Source of the DNA: CAZUZD01 sp964624465
Lineage (GTDB): Bacteria > Planctomycetota > Planctomycetia > Isosphaerales > Isosphaeraceae
Length of the DNA: 12,342 nucleotides
Direction of reading: 5' to 3'
Assembly: GCA_964624465.1 (NCBI GenBank)
Contig: CAZUZD010000181.1
Coordinates: 1 to 12,342, forward strand
Shown in pieces: positions 1 through 5,105 of the stretch (positions are counted from its first letter, which is position 1; each line of letters starts with the position of its first letter). The position numbers were made by a program, and so were the translations under genes. Below the pieces are notes generated by a model. It ran no database searches, was not told the origin of the DNA, and saw nothing but the letters and a program-made list of their open reading frames with translations.

Positions 1-393
1 CCAGTTCAGGGCGTTGCCGGCACGCATGCCGGTCGCGGTGCCAACCACATCGTCAGCACTACCGGTGTAGCGGGTATCGCTTTCCTTCTTCATCCGCCAT
101 AGGCGCAGCGACTCCTCGCCATCGTCATAGCGGAAGGTCTCGTGCAGCGTGCCGGTATTGCCGTCCCACGCACCGACCATGTCGACCTCGAAGCGGCGCA
201 GCACCCGGCCCTTGCGGTCCTGGACGATGCCCCAGGCGGTGACCTTGCCGTCGAAATATTCCTCCATACGCAGTTCCGGCTTGGCGCCCGCGTAGATGTT
301 CGGTTCGATGCTCATGCAGCCTCCCAGGGCGAACAGCGTAAACAGCAGTGCCGAGACTTGCCCGCTACGGGCTAGAACGAAAACACGGGACAT
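1..393 (-). CDS. DUF3833-family lipoprotein, 3' end outside the window
   Basis: Reading leftwards from ATG at 391-393, an open frame of 131 codons reaches the window edge without a stop. The N-terminus is a lipoprotein signal: basic start (MSRVFVLARSG), a hydrophobic run and the lipobox LGGC, with Cys about residue 26, so it should be a lipid-anchored envelope protein. The rest (PELRMEEYFDGKVTAWGIVQ, then DRKGRVLRRFEVDMVGAWDG, GTLHETFRYDDGEE and GTATGMRAGNALNW) fits my memory of DUF3833, a family of unknown function mainly in Proteobacteria. AGGAGG (complement of 400-405), six bases upstream, fixes the start. The start overlaps the end of the chalcone-isomerase-like gene by 22 bases, suggesting translational coupling. 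Codon use (CGT, GTT, CTA, GGT) and G+C differ from the rest of the window. Family assignment is from memory; function unknown. Confidence 0.8.
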   Translation of the reverse strand, partial: MSRVFVLARSGQVSALLFTLFALGGCMSIEPNIYAGAKPELRMEEYFDGKVTAWGIVQDRKGRVLRRFEVDMVGAWDGNTGTLHETFRYDDGEESLRLWRMKKESDTRYTGSADDVVGTATGMRAGNALNW

Positions 394-611
394 GACGAGC
401 CTCCTGCAAGGAGCTGTTCCCTCCGCGTTGGCTCGGTGGTGTCGGGGCTCAGCCAGATGGCGATGAACGCGTTACCGAAGGCGGGGTCCGGGATGGTGCC
501 CAGGTAGCCCTCGGTGCCAAAAAAGTGGGAGACGCCGTCTTGATCGACTTGCAGCAGCAGAACATCCCCCGGCTCGATGTCGGGCCAGATCGCACGGATC
601 TGGCGGAGCCA
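372..611 (-). CDS. Chalcone-isomerase-like protein, 5'-truncated at the junction
   Basis: The minus frame ending with TAG at 372-374 carries the C-terminal part of a bacterial chalcone-isomerase-like domain: WLRQIRAIWPDIEPGD, then GTEGYLGTIPDPAFGNAF and IAIWLSPDTTEPTRREQLL. The IWL-x-P segment followed by a charged helix and a final Leu-Leu is characteristic. Bacterial members are usually periplasmic, about 170-200 residues, and not proven chalcone isomerases. About 80 codons remain; the signal peptide and first half are missing. The frame stays open to 695, but residues encoded beyond about 611 no longer resemble the family, because that DNA is the opposite strand of glgX. In Proteobacteria such genes often sit beside DUF3833, cyclopropane-fatty-acid-synthase-like, DUF1365 and SDR genes, which supports both assignments here. 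It overlaps the DUF3833 gene by 22 bases. Confidence 0.7.
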   Translation of the reverse strand, partial: WLRQIRAIWPDIEPGDVLLLQVDQDGVSHFFGTEGYLGTIPDPAFGNAFIAIWLSPDTTEPTRREQLLAGGSSCPVFSF

Positions 612-615
612 GCCG
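600..615. other. Junction between proteobacterial-like and planctomycete-like DNA
   Basis: To the left, the minus strand reads as chalcone-isomerase-like protein up to the Trp codon at 609-611. To the right, the plus strand reads as GlgX from the Arg codon at 604-606 (RSQPVFQRRKFFKGRPIRG). Both genes are cut at the same place, in opposite orientation, and G+C rises from about 60% to about 70%. The eight bases 604-611 are compatible with both reading frames and may be microhomology. No insertion sequence end, target duplication, tRNA or att-like repeat is visible. A chimeric assembly or ligation is the simplest explanation; illegitimate recombination is the alternative. Confidence 0.7.
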
Positions 616-1131
616 GTCTTCCAGCGCCGGAAGTTCTTCAAGGGCCGGCCGATCCGGGGCGCCGACATCAAGGACCTCTCCTGGCTCGACCCCACCGGCG
701 GCGAGATGACCGACGAGGCCTGGAACGCCGGCTACGTGAAGTGCCTGGGGATGCAGCTCGCCGGCGACCTGATCGGCGACGTCGACGAGCGTGGGCAGCC
801 GATCGTGGGCGAGACGGTGCTCATCCTCATGAACGCCCACTGGGAGCCGCTGCCCTTCGCCCTGCCAGCCCCCGCCGCCGGCCACCACTGGGAGCATCTG
901 GTCGACACCTCCGACCCGACCGCCACGGCCACCTTCCTGGGCGAGTCGGCCAGCTACCCGCTCAAGGACCGCAGCGTGGTCGTGCTCCGCCAGCGCCGGA
1001 AGGACGAGCCGGCCGGCCTGGTGCTCTCGGGCCAGCAGACCGAGCAGATCCTCGAAGGCCGGCTCCAGCCCGCCGGCCCCAGCGGCGGCGTGCCGGCCAC
1101 CTCCACCCTGGCCAACACCCGCGGCACCTGA
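604..1131 (+). CDS. glgX: Glycogen debranching enzyme GlgX, C-terminal fragment
   Basis: GlgX is a GH13 isoamylase-type enzyme that hydrolyses alpha-1,6 branches during glycogen breakdown. This frame, ending with TGA at 1129-1131, shows the conserved C-terminal part: RSQPVFQRRKFFKGRPIRG, DIKDLSWLDPTGGEMTDEAW, a LGMQLAGD segment, DERGQPIVGETVLILMNAHW, EPLPFALP and YPLKDRSVVVLRQR. This is the end of the catalytic domain plus the C-terminal beta-sandwich, about 175 of a usual 650-720 residues. The catalytic barrel is absent because the gene is cut at the junction. The nearest upstream ATG (577) lies in foreign DNA and is not a real start. The Gly/Pro/Ser-rich last 40 residues are poorly conserved. 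As seen here it could not be an active enzyme; the true locus probably continues in DNA not joined correctly here. Confidence 0.85.
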   Translation, partial: RSQPVFQRRKFFKGRPIRGADIKDLSWLDPTGGEMTDEAWNAGYVKCLGMQLAGDLIGDVDERGQPIVGETVLILMNAHWEPLPFALPAPAAGHHWEHLVDTSDPTATATFLGESASYPLKDRSVVVLRQRRKDEPAGLVLSGQQTEQILEGRLQPAGPSGGVPATSTLANTRGT

Positions 1132-1312
1132 GCCCGGCCCCCGATCCGGCCGCGTCCCGACCCCCCGGTTCCCCCCCACCATCGCCCTCGCCCGCGCCGC
1201 TCCACACCGGCCGGGCGGGGGCGATTGCGTGTCCGGGTCCGGTTCCGGCGGCACGAACCCGCCGGTCGGCCGGGCGGGGCGTCCCGAGACGCTGTTTCCC
1301 GATCGACAGCCG

Positions 1313-1342
1313 TTGGGTATCGTGGTCCCTGAATGTTATGGT
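1313..1342 (+). promoter_or_regulatory. Candidate sigma-70-like promoter for the PP-loop/DUF1611 cassette
   Basis: In the 287-base gap between glgX and the first PP-loop gene, TTGGGT (1313-1318) and TATGGT (1337-1342) lie 18 bases apart, in one of the few A+T-containing stretches of the gap. They match the -35 and -10 consensus at three and four of six positions. A (CGAT)3 run follows at 1348-1361, and a GTTTCCCG string lies just upstream at 1294-1301. The match is weak and planctomycete promoters are poorly characterised. Confidence 0.25.
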
Positions 1343-1418
1343 GTGCTCGATCGATCGATCGGGTGCGGTCCCGACCCGCCGGTCGGGCCGCTCCCCGGAC
1401 CGGCTCGCGTGATCCGCG

Positions 1419-2708
1419 ATGCAGATTCACCCCCCCGAATTCACCGTCGCCAACGACCGCTGGACCGCGTCGGCCGTGATCGAGAGCGCCTCGGGCCAGC
1501 GCCAGACGCTCTGGTATCGCGGGGCCTGCTCGGCGGCGGTGGCCGTCAGCCGGCAGTCGGACCCGTTCGTCGTCGCCTCGGTGTTCCTGGCGATGCGCCG
1601 TGGGGAACCGCTCCGGATCGCCGGGCCGGTGTCCCCCTCGCTGCTGGGGAACCTGGAGGAGTTCATCGCCGCCTGGTCGATGCTCAAACCCGCGTCGTAC
1701 CGGCGGATCGCGATCGAGGCGGACACGCTCCGGGAACCGCCGGCGGCTCGCACCGGCAGCGCCGTGATGGGGTTCTCGGCGGGGGTTGACGCCTGCTTCA
1801 CCGCCTGGCGGCACACCCAGGACCGCGCCGGCTTCCAGCGGCTCCCCCTGGCGGCCGGGGTGCTGGTCCACGGCTTCGACATTCCGCTGGATCAGCCCGA
1901 CATGTTCCAGGGGGCCGCCGCGCGGGCCCGGGCGCTGCTGGAGAGCGTGGGCCTGGAGTGCCTCACGGTCGCGACGAACCTGCGACAGTTCACCGGCGAG
2001 TGGTCCGACACGCATGCCGCCGCGCTGGCCTCGTGCCTGCACCTGCTCCAGCCCGGGTTCGCCACCGGGGTCATCAGCGGCTCGTACCCGTACGAGGATC
2101 GGGTGTTCGTGCATGGCTCGTGCCCGCTGACCGACCGGCTGCTGGGCAGTCGCCGGTTCCCGATCGTGCACGACGCCGCCCAGGCCGGCCGGCAGGCGAA
2201 GATCCGGGACCTGGGGCACTGGCCCGAGGTCCGGCAGCACCTGCGCGTCTGCTGGCAAGGCGCGCAGAAGGATCGCAACTGCGGCCGCTGTCACAAGTGC
2301 GTCAACGCCATCCTCAACTTCCGGATCGCCGGCCATGGCGCCCTGCCGGCGTTCCAGCCCGAGGCCACTCCCGCCCAGATCGCCCGCGTGCCGCACCATA
2401 CCGACACCGTGATCGGGATCTCGCGGCGGACGCTCGCCGACGCCCGCCGTGCCGGCTACCACGACCCCGGCCTCGCGGCCCTGCGACGCGCCGTCAGGCG
2501 AAGGTGGCTCCAGCCCGCCTGGTGGCGGTACCGGCTCGGCGGCTGGCGCGATCGGCTGCGCGGTCGCCTGGTTCCGGCCCTGAAGCGGCACTGGCGGCGC
2601 ACCAGCTTGCCCCTGCCACCGGCTCGCATTTTGCCGCTGACAGTCGACAATGGAGGCCCCGATCCCGGTGCTCGTCATGGGAGGGGCGAGCCCGGTTCGC
2701 GACGATGA
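1419..2708 (+). CDS. QueC-like PP-loop ATPase family protein, copy 1
   Basis: A 429-residue protein I recognise only at superfamily level. Residues 119-125 (FSAGVDA) occupy the place of the SGGxDS ATP-pyrophosphatase loop of QueC/asparagine-synthase-like enzymes, with Ala replacing the final Ser. C278, C288, C291 and C294 (C-x9-C-x2-C-x2-C, in NCGRCHKC) resemble the QueC zinc site. Between them lie EWSDTHAAALASCLHLLQ and HGSCPLTDRLLGSRRFPIVH, typical of an uncharacterised QueC-like family. Such enzymes usually adenylate a carboxylate or carbonyl before adding nitrogen or sulfur; the substrate here is unknown. It has no signal peptide, so it is probably cytoplasmic. The C-terminus is rich in Trp and Arg (WWRYRLGGWRDRLRGR), with a tail about 35 residues longer than copy 2. 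Start 1419 is chosen because it matches copy 2 (MQIHPPEFTV against MKVHAPEFTV); no clear Shine-Dalgarno precedes it. DUF1611 follows after 36 bases, so the genes are probably co-transcribed. Confidence 0.8.
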   Translation: MQIHPPEFTVANDRWTASAVIESASGQRQTLWYRGACSAAVAVSRQSDPFVVASVFLAMRRGEPLRIAGPVSPSLLGNLEEFIAAWSMLKPASYRRIAIEADTLREPPAARTGSAVMGFSAGVDACFTAWRHTQDRAGFQRLPLAAGVLVHGFDIPLDQPDMFQGAAARARALLESVGLECLTVATNLRQFTGEWSDTHAAALASCLHLLQPGFATGVISGSYPYEDRVFVHGSCPLTDRLLGSRRFPIVHDAAQAGRQAKIRDLGHWPEVRQHLRVCWQGAQKDRNCGRCHKCVNAILNFRIAGHGALPAFQPEATPAQIARVPHHTDTVIGISRRTLADARRAGYHDPGLAALRRAVRRRWLQPAWWRYRLGGWRDRLRGRLVPALKRHWRRTSLPLPPARILPLTVDNGGPDPGARHGRGEPGSRR

Positions 2709-2744
2709 TCCCGCGGCATCCAGGAACTTCAGGCCGGAGCCGGC

Positions 2745-3746
2745 ATGCGGAATCCGTATCTGCTCTTCCTGGGTGACGCCCGGGACGCGCTGGCCGCCAA
2801 GACGGCGCAAGGGCTGGCCGACTGGCGACCCGGGTGGTGCGTGGGCCAGCTCCGGCTGCCGGGCTGCCAGGCGGACGTGGGCCTCCCGGACCTGACGATC
2901 GCGGCGGCGGCCGCGGCCGGGGCCCGGACCCTGGTGATCGGCCTGGCCAGCTCGGGCGGGGCGCTGCTGCCCCACTGGGTGCCCACCTTGCTCCGGGCGC
3001 TCGACGCGGGGCTGGACCTCGCCAACGGCCTGCACGATCGGCTGAGCGACCATCCCGAGATCGCCGCCGCGGCCGGGCGGCTGGGGCGGACGCTCCACGA
3101 CGTGCGCCACTGCGGCCAGACCTTCGCCACCGGCACGGGCCGGAGGCGATCCGGGCGCCGGGTGCTGACGGTGGGGACCGATTGCTCGGTCGGCAAGATG
3201 TACACCGCCCTGGCGATCGAGCGGGAGCTGCGGCGCCTGGGTCGCAGCGCCGACTTCCGCGCCACCGGTCAGACGGGCATCCTGATCGCCGGCCAGGGCA
3301 TCGCCATCGACGCCGTGGTGGCCGACTTCATCGCCGGGGCCGCCGAGGCGCTCGCGCCCGATCACGAGCCGGAACACTGGGACGTGATCGAGGGCCAGGG
3401 CTCGCTGTTCCACCCCGCGTTCGCGGGCGTCACGCTCGGCCTGCTCCACGGCTCGCAGCCCGACGCCCTCGTGCTCTGCCACGAGCCGACCCGTCAACAC
3501 CTGCGGGGCCTGCCCCAGGCGCCGGTGCCCGACCTGGAGGCGTGCGTCGAGCCCTACCTGCAAGCCGCCCGGCTCACCAGCCCCGCGTGCCGGCTGGCCG
3601 GCGTGAGCCTGAACACCCGAGGGCTCGACCCCGAGGCCGCCCGTCGACTGATCGCCGAGGTCGAGGACCGGCTGTCCGTGGTCGGTACCGACCCGCTGCG
3701 GTTCGGCGTGAGTCGGCTCGTCGAGCGACTCCTCGGCGATCGGTGA
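2745..3746 (+). CDS. DUF1611 / DgcN-type P-loop protein
   Basis: A 333-residue protein matching DUF1611 over its full length. The N-terminal domain (residues 1-130) ends in HDVRHCGQTFATGTG. The C-terminal P-loop domain contains VGTDCSVGKMYTALAIEREL (Walker-A-like, G144-K151), FRATGQTGILIAGQGIAID (171-189), WDVIEGQGSLFHPAFAGVT (212-230) and LGLLHGSQPDALVLCHEP (231-248), all family hallmarks. One member, DgcN, has been reported as a D-glutamate N-acetyltransferase in marine bacteria, and others sit beside dipeptide epimerase genes. No epimerase or DgcA-type dehydrogenase is adjacent here, so that role should not be transferred. The start has GGAG at 2736-2739, five bases upstream. It lies 36 bases after one PP-loop gene and 25 bases before its paralogue, which points to a shared pathway. 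Confidence 0.88.
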   Translation: MRNPYLLFLGDARDALAAKTAQGLADWRPGWCVGQLRLPGCQADVGLPDLTIAAAAAAGARTLVIGLASSGGALLPHWVPTLLRALDAGLDLANGLHDRLSDHPEIAAAAGRLGRTLHDVRHCGQTFATGTGRRRSGRRVLTVGTDCSVGKMYTALAIERELRRLGRSADFRATGQTGILIAGQGIAIDAVVADFIAGAAEALAPDHEPEHWDVIEGQGSLFHPAFAGVTLGLLHGSQPDALVLCHEPTRQHLRGLPQAPVPDLEACVEPYLQAARLTSPACRLAGVSLNTRGLDPEAARRLIAEVEDRLSVVGTDPLRFGVSRLVERLLGDR

Positions 3747-3771
3747 CCCGCCCCCGCGCGCAGGATGATCC

Positions 3772-4962
3772 ATGAAGGTTCACGCTCCCGAGTTCACCGT
3801 CTCCGAAGGCCACGGGGTCGCGTCCGCCGTCCTCGAGACGGACGATGGCCGCCGCCGGTCGCTCTGGTACCGGGTGCCCGAGTCGGCGGCCGGGTCCGTG
3901 AGCCGACAGGCCGATCCGTTCGCCATCGGCGCGGTGTTCCTGGCCATGATTCGCGGCGAGCGGCTGCGGATCGCCGGCCCGGTCTCTCCCTCGCTGCTGG
4001 GGAACCTGGAGGAGTTCATCGCCGCCTGGTCGATGCTCCGGCCGGCCGACTACCGTCGCATCGCCATCGAGGCGGACACCCTCCAGGAGCCGCCGGCGTC
4101 CCGGAAGGCCGGCGCCGTGCTCAGCTTCTCGAGCGGCGTGGATGCCTGCCTCTCGGCCTGGCGGCACACCCAGGACCTGGCCGGCTACCAGCGCCTGCCG
4201 CTGGCCGCCGGCGTGCTGATCCATGGCTTCGACATCCCGCTCGATCAGCCCGCGACCTTCGGGCGGGCGGCCGTGGGCGCGCGGGCCCTGCTGGCGAGCG
4301 TCGGCCTGGAGTACCGGACGATCGCCACCAACTTCCGCGACCTGCCCGGCGAATGGTCCGACACCCATGGCGCCGGGCTGGCCTCGTGCCTGCACCTGCT
4401 GCAGCCGGAGTTCGCCCTCGGGGTGATCGGCAGCAGCTACACCTACGCCGAGGGCGTGGTCCTGTACGGCTCGTGCCCGCTGACCGATCCGCTGCTGGGC
4501 AGCCGCGGGTTCCCGATCGTGCACGACGCCACCCCGATGAGCCGGCAGGAGAAGATCCAGGCGCTGGGGGCCTGGCCCGAGGCGCGCCAGCACCTGCGCG
4601 TCTGCTGGCAGGGGCCGCACCTGGACCGCAACTGCGGCCGCTGCTTCAAGTGCCTGAACGTGATCCTCAAGGCCCGGGTCGCCGGCCTGGGCCGGCTGGC
4701 GGCGTTCCCGGTCGAGGCGACGCCCGCGCGGATCGCCACGATCCAGCTCCGCGCCGACCTGACCCTCGCCAGCGCCGGCCGCACCCTGGCCGACGCCCGC
4801 CGGGCCGGCTACCACGACGCCGGGATCGCCGCCCTGCGGTTCAACGTCTGGACCACCCGCCTCCGCCCCTTCTGGTGGCGGTCGCGCCTGCGCACCTGGC
4901 GCGAGCGCCGGCGCGACCGGCAGGCCCGGGCTGCCGGCCACCCGGCCGGATCCGCCGACTGA
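3772..4962 (+). CDS. QueC-like PP-loop ATPase family protein, copy 2
   Basis: A 396-residue paralogue of the protein at 1419-2708. The two align without gaps through at least residue 320, about two thirds identical by eye and nearly identical at RIAGPVSPSLLGNLEEFIAA (residues 67-86). The loop is FSSGVDA (119-125), again with Ala for the final Ser. The zinc-type cysteines are at the same positions, 278, 288, 291 and 294 (NCGRCFKC). HGFDIPLDQP, EWSDTHGAGLASCLHLLQ and GSCPLTDPLLGS are also kept. The protein ends after a Trp/Arg-rich segment (FWWRSRLRTWRERRRDR), without the longer tail of copy 1. AGGA at 3762-3765 lies six bases before the ATG. The gene starts 25 bases after DUF1611 and is probably the last of the operon, since a strong hairpin and a convergent gene follow. 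Retention of both copies suggests two substrates, a heterodimer or recent duplication; function unknown. Confidence 0.8.
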   Translation: MKVHAPEFTVSEGHGVASAVLETDDGRRRSLWYRVPESAAGSVSRQADPFAIGAVFLAMIRGERLRIAGPVSPSLLGNLEEFIAAWSMLRPADYRRIAIEADTLQEPPASRKAGAVLSFSSGVDACLSAWRHTQDLAGYQRLPLAAGVLIHGFDIPLDQPATFGRAAVGARALLASVGLEYRTIATNFRDLPGEWSDTHGAGLASCLHLLQPEFALGVIGSSYTYAEGVVLYGSCPLTDPLLGSRGFPIVHDATPMSRQEKIQALGAWPEARQHLRVCWQGPHLDRNCGRCFKCLNVILKARVAGLGRLAAFPVEATPARIATIQLRADLTLASAGRTLADARRAGYHDAGIAALRFNVWTTRLRPFWWRSRLRTWRERRRDRQARAAGHPAGSAD

Positions 4963-5026
4963 CACGGCGTCGGGTCGGCGCGCCGGGCCCACGCTCGTCG
5001 TCCGGGCCGCGTTGCCCGGATTCTCG

Positions 5027-5067
5027 GACGGCCGACCGCCGCCGGGTGCTGGCGGTGGTCGGCCGTC
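5027..5067. terminator. Hairpin between convergent genes
   Basis: A 17-base arm at 5027-5043 (GACGGCCGACCGCCGCC) is complementary to 5051-5067 (GGCGGTGGTCGGCCGTC) with a 7-base loop. The only non-Watson-Crick position (5038/5056) becomes a G-U pair in the plus-strand transcript and a C-A mismatch in the minus one. The structure therefore fits best as terminator of the PP-loop cassette, and may also serve the GH2 gene ending at 5106. No T-run follows on either strand, so it is not a classical intrinsic terminator. Confidence 0.6.
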
Positions 5068-5105
5068 TGGTGTGGTGGCGAACCCTGCGGGGCGGACCGG
5101 GCGGG

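Noticed and set aside
142..375. 77-codon plus-strand open frame at the left edge
   Set aside because: It is antisense to the DUF3833 lipoprotein, which has a lipobox and a good ribosome site.
612..695. N-terminal continuation of the chalcone-isomerase-like frame
   Set aside because: The frame stays open only by chance; this DNA encodes conserved GlgX sequence on the other strand.
1348..1361. (CGAT)3 run as an operator or origin element
   Set aside because: Simple short palindromic repeat with only three units and no further copies; too little to call.
2745..3746. Calling the DUF1611 gene dgcN (D-glutamate N-acetyltransferase)
   Set aside because: The family match is good, but no D-glutamate pathway partner is adjacent and the family is functionally broad.
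954..3773. 939-codon minus-strand open frame across the PP-loop/DUF1611 cassette
   Set aside because: It is a G+C artefact: rich in Gly, Arg, Ala, Pro and Gln with no domain motifs, antisense to three genes with clear family motifs.
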